Source: Natrinema pellirubrum DSM 15624 (GTDB lineage Archaea; Halobacteriota; Halobacteria; Halobacteriales; Natrialbaceae). Taken from it: a stretch of DNA of 64,000 nucleotides. The translations under genes were made by a program, and so were the position numbers. Each line of letters starts with the position of its first letter. Position 1 is the first letter of the stretch. The notes below the pieces were generated by a model. That model made no database searches. It worked only from the letters and a program-made list of their open reading frames with translations, and was not told the origin of the DNA. Shown piece after piece: positions 34,824-42,872 of this stretch. The stretch lies in the NCBI RefSeq assembly GCF_000230735.2, contig NC_019962.1, positions 1,860,001 through 1,924,000 on the forward strand, written 5' to 3'.

Positions 34824-35114
34824 ATGCAAAAAAACGTCGGCGGATACGACCGCGGCGCCCGGTTCGTCTTCGGACCGATCCTCGCGATCGTCGGTATCGC
34901 GGCCCTCGGTGGCGTACTTTCCTTGACAGCGGGGATGCTCGGTGTCGCTCTCGCGGCTCTCGCTCTCGTCGTTGGCGCGGTGTTAACCGTCACCGCGGTC
35001 ACGCAGAAATGCCCCATGAACGCCCGCCTCGGTATCGATACGTATCGAAACGAGGTCGAGTCCCGCTCTGAGGCCGGCAAAAAAGAAAACCGCCGGGCCG
35101 GGCGACTGAGCTAG
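34824..35114 (+). CDS. DUF2892 family small membrane protein
   Basis: This 96-residue protein starts MQKNVGGYDRGARFVFG, the standard DUF2892 opening. Two hydrophobic helices follow (ILAIVGIAALGGVLSLTAG and ALAALALVVGAVLTVTAV), then QKCPMNARLGID, which carries the conserved CP motif. Relatives include the membrane part of YgaP-type rhodaneses and stand-alone proteins. The role is unknown; sulfur or metal redox functions have been suggested. Confidence 0.88.
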   Translation: MQKNVGGYDRGARFVFGPILAIVGIAALGGVLSLTAGMLGVALAALALVVGAVLTVTAVTQKCPMNARLGIDTYRNEVESRSEAGKKENRRAGRLS

Positions 35115-35347
35115 GACCGAACTGCCAATTTTTCGATGCAATCGGTATCGGTTTCCCGTTTCACAACTGGAATGTGACCGAGAAGGTGTTCTCGCGGCGT
35201 CCGACTGTCGGTTCCGACGGCAAAGGCGGCTCGCGGTGCGCGACCACAGCGCGGAACCCAGACGCGTTGGTTCCTGGCTTTTGTCCGGAAGTGACCGTCC
35301 TCGAGGGTACCCCGTGGGACTATTGACCGGGACGGAGTACGGACCCT

Positions 35348-36010
35348 ATGCGATCGGCACGAAAGATACTATTCGGTATCGGCGGCCTGCTCGTTTTGTG
35401 GATCGGTTGGGGCGCGTACGTCGACCGAACGACCGAACGCGTCCCGTCGGAAACGCTGGATCGCTTCGACGGCGTTGAGATCCGTCGCTATCCCAGGACG
35501 ATTGTCGCCGAAACGACGGCAGGGGATTCGCGGACGGCGTTTGGACGCCTCTTTCGCTACATCTCGGGCGCGAACGCGCGCCGCGAGGAGTTGTCGATGA
35601 CCGCACCGGTGGCGGTCCGCGGTACTGCGATTCCGATGACCGCGCCCGTGCGAACGGGGTCCGACGGTGGTGACGTGATGATGGCGTTCTACCTCCCGCA
35701 GACGTACACGTCCGAAACCGCGCCGACGCCGACCGATGCCGACGTTCGACTCGTCGTCGAACCGCCGCGGACGGTCGCAGTCCGCCGCTTCTCGTGGTAC
35801 GCGACGGACGAGCGCGTCCGTCGGGAACGGGAGCGGCTCAGCGAGGAACTCACACGACGAGGTCTCGAGACGGACGGCGAGCCGGCGTTGCTCCAGTACA
35901 ACGACCCGTGGACGCCGCCGTTTATGCGAACCAACGAGATCGAAGTCCCCGTCGCGGACGTTCCGGACGACCGCCACAGCGACCATAGTCTAACGGTAAC
36001 ACGGGAGTAG
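35348..36010 (+). CDS. SOUL heme-binding family protein
   Basis: This 220-residue protein has one N-terminal hydrophobic anchor (KILFGIGGLLVLWIGWGAYV, about residues 6-25) and a SOUL domain outside it. Family motifs are FDGVEIRRYPRTIVAET, the repeated SMTAPV/PMTAPV pair and the C-terminal LLQYNDPWTPPFMRTNEIEV. SOUL proteins bind heme or porphyrin. It faces the copper ATPase tail to tail, 8 bp apart. Confidence 0.92.
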   Translation: MRSARKILFGIGGLLVLWIGWGAYVDRTTERVPSETLDRFDGVEIRRYPRTIVAETTAGDSRTAFGRLFRYISGANARREELSMTAPVAVRGTAIPMTAPVRTGSDGGDVMMAFYLPQTYTSETAPTPTDADVRLVVEPPRTVAVRRFSWYATDERVRRERERLSEELTRRGLETDGEPALLQYNDPWTPPFMRTNEIEVPVADVPDDRHSDHSLTVTRE

Positions 36011-36018
36011 TCCGGAAC

Positions 36019-38457
36019 TCAGGCGGTATCTTCGTCGGACAGTAGTGGACGAGTCGAATTCACGACGACCAGCAGACTGCTTCCGCCCATCGCAAGCGCT
36101 GCAAAGAGCGGGTTCAACAGACCGATCACGGCAAGCGGGATCGCGATGGCGTTGTAGCAAAACGCCCACGCGATATTGCCTTTCACACGGCGGTTCGTCG
36201 CTCGAGCGAGTTCGAAGACCGTCCCGACGGACGCGAGGTCGTCATCGACGAGGGCGACATCCGCGGCGTCAGCGGCCATCGCAGTCCCACCGCCTAGAGC
36301 GATGCCGAGATCGGCCGCGGCCAGCGCCGGTGCGTCGTTGGTTCCATCGCCGACCATCACCGTCCGTCCCGTCTCGTTGAATCGCGTGACGGTCTCGGCC
36401 TTTCCTTCCGGCGGAACGCCCGCAAACACGTCGTCGACGGCAGCGTGATCCCGAAACTGCTGTGCCGCCCGGGCATCGTCACCGGTGAGAACGACCACAT
36501 CTTTCCCATCGTCGGAAATAGATGCCACCGTCTCGTCCCAGTTCTCCCGCAGTTTGTCACCGACGACGATGACGCCTTCAGCAGTCCCGTTGCGACCGAC
36601 AGCAACCGGAACTCGTCCGGTTTCACGGCTGTTCGCAATTCGATCGGTGATGTTCGCGGGAACGTCCCAGTCGTGATCGCGGAACAGGTCTGGGTGGCCG
36701 ACGATGATCTCGTCTCCGTCGACAATACCCGAGACGCCGTTCCGATAACTGTCGAAGGAGACGACACGGTCGGCTGGTGAATCGGCGTCCGACCCGGACT
36801 CGACCGATCCACCGTCGGGCACCGGTCGCTCGGTGGCGATGGCCTCACCGACCGGATGTGACGAGCGCTGCTCGAGAAGTGCCGCTTTCTCGAGCAACGC
36901 CGTCCCGAGATCGGTCTCGATGACGGTCATTTCACCCGTCGTCAGTGTGCCGGTCTTGTCGAAGATGACGGTCTCCGCGTCGCGGATTCGCTCGAAGATG
37001 CTATCGTCGAAGACGACGATCGAGCGTTCCAACGCGTCGCGGACCCCTGCGGCGACTGCAAGCGGCGTCGCCAGCCCGAGCGCACAGGGACAGGAAACGA
37101 TCAACACCGTGAGTCCGACGAGAAGGGCGGAAACGCCGTTCCCGAGAAGGAGGTTCACGCCCGTAACGACGACTGCGAGAGCGAGAACGACCGGCACGAA
37201 GATCGTCGCCAGTTTGTCCGCGAGTTTCTGAATCCCATGAGAGCCGCTTTGCAGGTCCCAGACGAGTTCGGTGATCCGATCGAGGCTACTCGTCGCCTCC
37301 GCTCCGACGCGGACGGTCACCGCGCCGTCCGTCACCATCGAGCCGCCGACGACGGCATCGCCCGCGGTCTTCCGAGCGGGAAGGGACTCACCGGTGACGA
37401 CCGCCTCGTCGACGGCTGCGTCACCGTCGACGACCGTCCCGTCGACGGGGACTCGTTCCCCGGACCGGACCAACACGCGATCATCGACCTCGAGGTCCTC
37501 GACTCCGACGTCTTCTGCCTCACCGTCCTCGCGAACGCGACGGGCTTCGTTGACCTGGATAGAAGTCAGGTCGGAGAGGCGCTCGGTCGCCTCCTGCTTG
37601 ATCGACGATTCGTAATAGTTGCCGACCGTGACGATAACGATTATTGCGACGGTCACGTCGTAGTAGATGTGTTCGCCACCGAATACGATCGAGAGCGTAC
37701 TGTAGAGGTACGCGCTCACGGCCGCGATCGCGACGAGGAGATCCATGTTCGGCGACCGCGTTTTCACGCTGACGTACGCTCCCTGAAGGATCGGCTTGCC
37801 AGTCACGCCTAGGATGATCGTCGTGAGCGCCGCGATGACGACGTAGAATGGCGTGGCGACGGAACTCGCGAGCGCGCTTTCGAAAAACTCCGTGACCCGA
37901 TCGCCGTAAAACAGGCCGCCGAAATACGTCGGGTAGATGATGACGAGGTACTGCAACATGACGGACATTCCCATGAGGACGCCGACTGCGATTCGCCCCA
38001 TCTCCCAGTTATTTGCTCTCCGACGGCTGAACGTATCGTCGCGGGCGTAGGCGCTATAGCCGAGTCCGCTGATCTCCTCTTGGAGGTCGGCCGCCGAGAC
38101 GCGGTCCGGATCGTGATCGATTCGAACCGTGTCGGTCACGTAACTCGAGCTGGCGTCACTGACGCCGTCGATCGTCGTCGCGGCCGATTCGATAAACGCC
38201 TCGCAGGTCGCACAGTGCATCCCGTCGACTTCTAGAAACGTCGCGTCGTGATCCGACGGGACCTCGCGATCGGACTGTGAATCGTCTCGAGCGCGGCGGA
38301 CGTCGTCGGCGTCGATGTCGTCGACGTCCCCGAGGGTGACGTAGACATCTCGACAGCCAGTACAGCAGAACCGATTGCCGTCCGATACGATGTCACTCCC
38401 ACTGACGGGGAGGTCACAGAGTGTACAGCTGGGTTCTGACGGCGAAGTGTCGGACAT
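36019..38457 (-). CDS. Copper-transporting P1B-type ATPase (CopA/FixI-like)
   Basis: This 812-residue pump has an N-terminal cysteine-rich module (CTLCDLPV...FCCTGCRDVY, residues about 11-40) and an HMA domain with GMHCATCEAF (about 79-88). Eight membrane helices follow, with the ion motif SCPCALGL in helix 6. The catalytic domain has DKTGTLTTGE (phosphorylated Asp), SSHPVGEA, and GDGTNDAPALAAADLG. The leading zinc-ribbon-like module plus one HMA is typical of FixI/CcoI-type ATPases that supply Cu to cytochrome oxidases, so assembly rather than detoxification is possible. A SafE-like partner is at 60770. Confidence 0.95.
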   Translation of the reverse strand: MSDTSPSEPSCTLCDLPVSGSDIVSDGNRFCCTGCRDVYVTLGDVDDIDADDVRRARDDSQSDREVPSDHDATFLEVDGMHCATCEAFIESAATTIDGVSDASSSYVTDTVRIDHDPDRVSAADLQEEISGLGYSAYARDDTFSRRRANNWEMGRIAVGVLMGMSVMLQYLVIIYPTYFGGLFYGDRVTEFFESALASSVATPFYVVIAALTTIILGVTGKPILQGAYVSVKTRSPNMDLLVAIAAVSAYLYSTLSIVFGGEHIYYDVTVAIIVIVTVGNYYESSIKQEATERLSDLTSIQVNEARRVREDGEAEDVGVEDLEVDDRVLVRSGERVPVDGTVVDGDAAVDEAVVTGESLPARKTAGDAVVGGSMVTDGAVTVRVGAEATSSLDRITELVWDLQSGSHGIQKLADKLATIFVPVVLALAVVVTGVNLLLGNGVSALLVGLTVLIVSCPCALGLATPLAVAAGVRDALERSIVVFDDSIFERIRDAETVIFDKTGTLTTGEMTVIETDLGTALLEKAALLEQRSSHPVGEAIATERPVPDGGSVESGSDADSPADRVVSFDSYRNGVSGIVDGDEIIVGHPDLFRDHDWDVPANITDRIANSRETGRVPVAVGRNGTAEGVIVVGDKLRENWDETVASISDDGKDVVVLTGDDARAAQQFRDHAAVDDVFAGVPPEGKAETVTRFNETGRTVMVGDGTNDAPALAAADLGIALGGGTAMAADAADVALVDDDLASVGTVFELARATNRRVKGNIAWAFCYNAIAIPLAVIGLLNPLFAALAMGGSSLLVVVNSTRPLLSDEDTA

Positions 38458-38460
38458 TCG

Positions 38461-38997
38461 TTAGTCACTAGTGGCCGTTGCCGCGATTTGTTGTGTGTCG
38501 ATCCCGCCGTAGAACGATCGTTTCGAGTGTCGTATCCGTGGTCTTCTCATCTCGTGTGCCAGCAGGACGTCCTCGAGCGCGACGACCGCGACTCCACGTA
38601 ATCGATGTACTCGCTGGCACCGACTGCCATCACTGGCATCGATCACGGCACGCGAGATGTCCGTTCCGATACAGTACACTCCCGCGAGAAACAACGCCAC
38701 GGCACTGCCAAAGCGTGGAACCTGGTACATGTCGATCAGTTCGGACCGTGATATCGGCCGAGCTAGTCGCTCGGAAGGGTAATGTATTTCGTCTCCTCTC
38801 CCGGGAATTATCGAACCAACACCCTGTTGGAAAACTCCTTGTTTGGGCCGCGTAGCGCGGTTGGCCACCCTCTCAGAAATTCCGTCCCCAACGGACGGAA
38901 ACACTCTTGCGCTTCCGTTGGCTGCTGAAAATCGCTACTCGAGGGGCGAAATGCCCAATCACGCGTAAGTCTGGGAATAGTGTTATATAGCGGTTCG
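38461..38997. other. Intergenic region upstream of the copper ATPase, with a possible decayed ORF
   Basis: A minus-strand frame ending at 38461 contains one hydrophobic piece (RFGSAVALFLAGVYCIGTDI, about 38660-38720) that could be a relic membrane protein, but its ends are not protein-like and no family is recognised. A separate hairpin is at 38880-38900. Otherwise nothing is seen. Confidence 0.3.
38880..38900. terminator. Hairpin TTCCGTCC-CCAAC-GGACGGAA
   Basis: A perfect 8-bp stem with a 5-base loop lies about 100 bp past the 3' end of the lipoprotein gene at 39000-39551, which is read leftwards. It could end that transcript. Archaeal termination usually needs T-runs and only weak ones follow, so this is tentative. 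Confidence 0.35.
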
Positions 38998-38999
38998 CG

Positions 39000-39551
39000 T
39001 TACGCCAGATCCGAGAGGCTCTCGCCGACGCGGAAGCCGATCGGTTCGCCGACCTCCTCGGAGCCGAGTGCGACACCGAGTAACTGCTCGTCGGGATCGC
39101 TAATCGTCACCGTTTCGCTCGCCCGCGATCGCCCGTCTATTTCAGTGTCAGTCAGTTCGACGGTCACTTCGTACGAGCCGGCCTCGCCCCACACGTCGTC
39201 GTACACTGCGACGGACTGTTCGTCGTCTCCGGAGGCCGACCCTTCGTTGTCGTTCCCCGACTCCGACGGAGCGAGGTCGAACGTCTCGTCGAGAACCGTT
39301 TCACCGGCGGGGTCGCCGACGGCGATGGAGCCGGCGACTCGTCGGTCGGTTTCGTTGAATACGTTGACCTGTTCGAGCAACCGGTCTCCGATGAAGTCCA
39401 TTGCGGTCGTACAGCCGGCTGCCGCCGTCAGTAGCGCCGTTGCGCTCGCAGCGAGAGCCGCCCGTCTGGTGTGGGTGGTGTCCCGAGGCGTCCGTTCCCG
39501 ACTGCGATCTCGGCGGTGAATGCCGTCACTCGAGGCGTCGTTCCGTTCCAT
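39000..39551 (-). CDS. Tat-exported haloarchaeal lipoprotein of unknown function
   Basis: This 183-residue protein has a twin-arginine/lipobox signal (TRRAALAASATALLTAAAGC, lipid Cys about residue 47). A beta-rich outer domain follows, with blocks VNVFNETDRRVAGSIAV and DEQSVAVYDDVWGEAGSYEVTVEL. The fold looks like an Ig/FN3-type small domain that is common in haloarchaeal lipoproteins. The long basic N-terminus before the Arg pair suggests the true start may be a later codon. It is followed by the LURP-one gene in the same direction, 9 bp away. Confidence 0.8.
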   Translation of the reverse strand: MERNDASSDGIHRRDRSRERTPRDTTHTRRAALAASATALLTAAAGCTTAMDFIGDRLLEQVNVFNETDRRVAGSIAVGDPAGETVLDETFDLAPSESGNDNEGSASGDDEQSVAVYDDVWGEAGSYEVTVELTDTEIDGRSRASETVTISDPDEQLLGVALGSEEVGEPIGFRVGESLSDLA

Positions 39552-39560
39552 GGGTCGAAC

Positions 39561-40145
39561 TCAGTGCCCCTCGATCGCGTCGATGACCATCGCGGCGGCC
39601 ACGACTGGGACCCGCGGCACGGAACTAGCGTCGTCGATCTCGATGTCGTACCGATCTTTCATCGAGAGCTGCCCCGAGATCGAACCCACGTGGCCGCCGT
39701 CGGCGTCGGTGATTTCGTAGTGGTGTGGGATCAGGTTCCCCAAGAGCCCCGTCCGGAACAGACCGACGAACTTCCGAGACGTGATCGCCGCCAGCTCGGC
39801 GTCGGTCTCGGGGTCACGGATCGTCCAGGTCGCTCCCGTAATCTGCTCGAGGAGCGAGTACTCGTGGTCGAGAACGACGACGTCCTCGTCGCTTCGAGCG
39901 TCCGTGAGAACGTATTGACCCTCGTAGTCCCGGATCTGCTGTGCCGTCACGGTGAACACGTCGTCGCCGTCCGCATCGACGAACGGGAACTCCTCTTTGA
40001 GTTTGAACGTCTTTTGCTTCCCCTCGAGGACCGTATTACCGCGGTCGTCGAGGGCCCTGTACTCGTTCCGTATCAGGTTCTGTTCGACGGTGTACTGGTC
40101 GGCCGAGAGGTCGAGCCCCTCGATATCGTAGTTCGACGCCTCCAT
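39561..40145 (-). CDS. LURP-one-related (tubby/scramblase-like) protein
   Basis: This roughly 194-residue protein starts at the ATG at 40145. It has the LURP-one pattern: YTVEQNLIRNEYRALDDRGN, the LEGKQKTFKLKEEFPF strand pair, TWTIRDPETDAELAAI and ISGQLSMKDRYDIEI. The family adopts a tubby-like barrel with a buried hydrophobic helix (VPVVAAAMVIDAI at the C-terminus) and may bind lipid. It lies upstream of the lipoprotein gene, so the two are probably co-transcribed. Confidence 0.85.
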   Translation of the reverse strand: MEASNYDIEGLDLSADQYTVEQNLIRNEYRALDDRGNTVLEGKQKTFKLKEEFPFVDADGDDVFTVTAQQIRDYEGQYVLTDARSDEDVVVLDHEYSLLEQITGATWTIRDPETDAELAAITSRKFVGLFRTGLLGNLIPHHYEITDADGGHVGSISGQLSMKDRYDIEIDDASSVPRVPVVAAAMVIDAIEGH

Positions 40146-40399
40146 GGACAGTCCCTGTGGCCACGGAAGCAAGAACCCGGTTGCGGTGTCTCTCGCTCCG
40201 AAACAGGTCCGTTTCTGTCTCAGCGACTACGTCTGCCGTCACCTGTCGCTCCTCGTGCGCGGTCGCAAAGCGTTCGGCTCTGCTGAAACCCATTTGTTAG
40301 ACACTGTCCTCGGTGAAAAGGCCGTTACGTAGGACTGCGAATCAATCATCAGGTACCAAAAGTTGATAACCTCCAGTTGATTGTCTGTACGTATTGGAT

Positions 40400-40765
40400 A
40401 TGAATTTGACACGATTGTTGAAACCACTGGTGCGGGACACTGGCGTGATAGGTGGCGTAACCGTCGGTCTTGTGTACGGTCTCACCCATTCGGGGGCAGT
40501 AATCGTCGGACTGGCTGGCCTTGGCATCCTCTGTATTGGGGTGGGTGGTGGTACTACTGGGCATGGTAGTGGTTCTGGATTTGCTGTTTTGGGGAGGACT
40601 GGGCACGATGAGAGTAGTGAGGTAAGTAATATGACCAGACATATGGAACTCTGGCCAGGGGTATCCTCCGACATGCCAGTTCGGGTGCGTCTCCTCTTCT
40701 ATGGGCTTGGACTCCTTTTCTGGAGTATCACAGTTCTTGGACTGTTTTCGTCGAGCCTACATTGA
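40400..40765 (+). CDS. Small membrane protein of unknown function
   Basis: This 121-residue protein has two hydrophobic segments near the N-terminus (GVIGGVTVGLVYGLTH, AVIVGLAGLGILCIGVGGG) and one at the C-terminus (LLFYGLGLLFWSITVLGLFSS). Base composition is less GC-rich than in the flanking genes. I do not recognise a family. It may be co-expressed with the similar small gene at 40915. Confidence 0.55.
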   Translation: MNLTRLLKPLVRDTGVIGGVTVGLVYGLTHSGAVIVGLAGLGILCIGVGGGTTGHGSGSGFAVLGRTGHDESSEVSNMTRHMELWPGVSSDMPVRVRLLFYGLGLLFWSITVLGLFSSSLH

Positions 40766-40914
40766 CACCGCGCTCGTCTTTCTCTCTTCACCGTTCAATT
40801 CACGCTCTATACTGAACAGCAACTACAGGTGCGTAGTCAGCACGCAATGTACATCATCTATTGAAGTCACAATACAGTCAAAATATTCATGTGAATTACT
40901 GATTAAATTCTCGT

Positions 40915-41232
40915 ATGGCCGCCAATAGTAGTATTGGAGTTCGAGACCTCGGGTTTGGTCTCTTAAGTCTTGTTTCGGTTGCGCTCACCCTCATTGCACA
41001 GTTTGTGTGGATGGTTATCTTCGATTCCTCGGGACTGGACGTGTACGCGCCAGACTTGCTCTTTATGCACATCCTCCCAGCATTCACTCTTGCCCTCATC
41101 CCCACTGTTGCTGCTCAATATTTATACACACAGAAATGGTCTCTCATCACAGGCGGAGTCGTGTTCGTTGCGAGTGCTATCGTTTCAACGTTCACAATTC
41201 AATTCTTTATACTGTGCAGCCCGGGGTGCTGA
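40915..41232 (+). CDS. Small four-helix-type membrane protein of unknown function
   Basis: This 105-residue protein has about three hydrophobic helices: FGLLSLVSVALTLIAQFVWM, LFMHILPAFTLALIPTVAA and ITGGVVFVASAIVSTFTIQF. It ends with CSPGC. Lower GC and AT-rich flanks mark it as part of a possibly acquired segment (40.3-41.3 kb). No family is recognised. Confidence 0.55.
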   Translation: MAANSSIGVRDLGFGLLSLVSVALTLIAQFVWMVIFDSSGLDVYAPDLLFMHILPAFTLALIPTVAAQYLYTQKWSLITGGVVFVASAIVSTFTIQFFILCSPGC

Positions 41233-41322
41233 ATACAGTAGCTGTACTTGCCGAATCTGTTTATGATATAATAGGGGTATGTGAACCGTTCTATGACAGC
41301 TTCTGCTCGATGCCGGTTCCGT

Positions 41323-41487
41323 CAATCTTAGCCGTCACCGATGGCATCGACGCCGAATACATCGTTATCGGCGGTCAAAAGCGGGCGCCAGCGGGGAAAG
41401 CGCTGTTTTGGAATACAACGCAATCGGTCCTACTTGATGCCGATCGCCCGGTTGTGGCAGTCGTGTCCGAGGGAGAGAACCGAGGGA
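41323..41487 (+). pseudogene. C-terminal fragment of a universal stress protein (UspA)
   Basis: The plus strand encodes DAEYIVIGGQKRAPAGKALF followed by TTQSVLLDADRPVVAVV, the nucleotide-binding end of UspA (pattern DxxVxGxxKRxxxGKxxxGSxxxxVLxxADRPVxVV). The conserved G-S after F is W-N, and no start or N-terminal half is present. It overlaps the 3' end of the convergent CNNM gene. Confidence 0.7.
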
Positions 41488-42867
41488 CTAACTCGAGGCG
41501 GCGACGCCGGACTCGTCGGCCGTCGAGGGGTCGGGTTCGGTGATGCGGACGCGCTTGATCCGCGTGTTGTCGACGCGCTCAACGGTCAGTTCGACGCCGT
41601 CGTAGGCGAACGTCTCGCCAGGATCGACCAGCCGCCCGGCGCGGTTGAAGACGAAGCCGGCGATCGTCTCGAACTCTTCTCCTTCGGGGAACTCGACGCC
41701 GGTGACGTCGTTGACGTCCTCGATGTTCACCTCCCCGTCGACTCGGACCGTGCGCTCGTCGATCGTCTCGATGGGTTCGGCCTCCTGAGCGTCGAGGATC
41801 TCGCCGACAACTGCCTCGACGATGTCCTCGGTCGTGACGATCCCCTCCGTCGTCCCGAACTCGTCGATGACGACGACCTGTCCGACGCGCTCACGGCGCA
41901 TTTCGCGAAACAGTTCGTCGACGTGCTTGCTCTCCGGGACGTGTAGAGTTTCCTCGATATGAGGCTCGAGTGAGGCGTCGTCGGTCGAATCGCCGCTCCG
42001 GTAGTCGCGGACGAGATCGCTGAGGGCAACCACGCCGACGACGGTGTCGAGGCCGCCTTCGTACACCGGAAGGCGGGCGTGACCGCTCTTGACGCACTTC
42101 GCGACGGCGTCGTCAACCGTCGCCGTTCGGGGGACCGCGGTCACGTCCAGTCGTGGCGTCATCACCTCCTTCGCGATGGTGTCGTTGAACCGGAACACGC
42201 GTTGGAGCATCTCACGTTCGTCGGTCTCGATTATCCCCTCGTTCTCGCCGGTCCGTATCAGCTCCCGGATTTCGTCTCGCGTCACATAGGACGACTCGAC
42301 AGCGGTTCCGCCGCCGCTGAGACGGTTGACGAGACGGGTCAACGCGTCGAACGTGACCACCAGCGGATACAGCGCATATTTTGAGAGCTGGAGTGGACGG
42401 GCGACCGAGAGGGCCCACGACTCGGTGTTCTCGATTGCGTACGACTTCGGCGCGCTCTCGCCGAACAGCAGGACAACGGCGGTCACGCCGAACGTCGCCG
42501 CCAGCATCGCCTGCCCCTGCCCGACGTACATCGCGAACAGGCCAGTTGCGATCGACGACATCGCGATGTTGACGAGGTTATTTCCGACGAGAATTGTCAC
42601 CAGCAGCCGATGCGGATCCGACTGCAGCTCCTGTACTGTCTCGGCACCGGGTCGTCCCTCCTCGACTAGCGCCTCGATGCGGTGCTGGGCCAGCGAGAAC
42701 ATCGCTATCTCCGCCGAAGAGAAAAACCCCGACAGTACGAGCAACACCAGCAGCGTCCCGACTCCGATGGCGGCCACGAGGTTCGTCGACGGGTCGACGC
42801 CGACGACGGCCGGGCTACCGACGTCGACCGAAGTGGTTCCCGCTACGATCGTCTCGAGGCCGGACAT
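41488..42867 (-). CDS. CNNM/CorC-type transport protein (DUF21, CBS pair, CorC-HlyC domain)
   Basis: This 459-residue protein has an N-terminal DUF21 membrane domain (about residues 30-215; LSGFFSSAEIAMFSLAQHRI, VGNNLVNIAMSSIATGL) and a pair of CBS domains (about 225-350; VMTPRLDVTAVP, GQVVVIDEFGTTEGIVTTED). The C-terminal CorC-HlyC domain (about 370-445) has GEVNIEDVNDVTGVEFPEGE and ETIAGFVFNRAGRL. Relatives move or sense Mg2+ (CNNM, CorC); CBS domains bind adenine nucleotides. Confidence 0.93.
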   Translation of the reverse strand: MSGLETIVAGTTSVDVGSPAVVGVDPSTNLVAAIGVGTLLVLLVLSGFFSSAEIAMFSLAQHRIEALVEEGRPGAETVQELQSDPHRLLVTILVGNNLVNIAMSSIATGLFAMYVGQGQAMLAATFGVTAVVLLFGESAPKSYAIENTESWALSVARPLQLSKYALYPLVVTFDALTRLVNRLSGGGTAVESSYVTRDEIRELIRTGENEGIIETDEREMLQRVFRFNDTIAKEVMTPRLDVTAVPRTATVDDAVAKCVKSGHARLPVYEGGLDTVVGVVALSDLVRDYRSGDSTDDASLEPHIEETLHVPESKHVDELFREMRRERVGQVVVIDEFGTTEGIVTTEDIVEAVVGEILDAQEAEPIETIDERTVRVDGEVNIEDVNDVTGVEFPEGEEFETIAGFVFNRAGRLVDPGETFAYDGVELTVERVDNTRIKRVRITEPDPSTADESGVAASS

Positions 42868-42872
42868 GGTAC

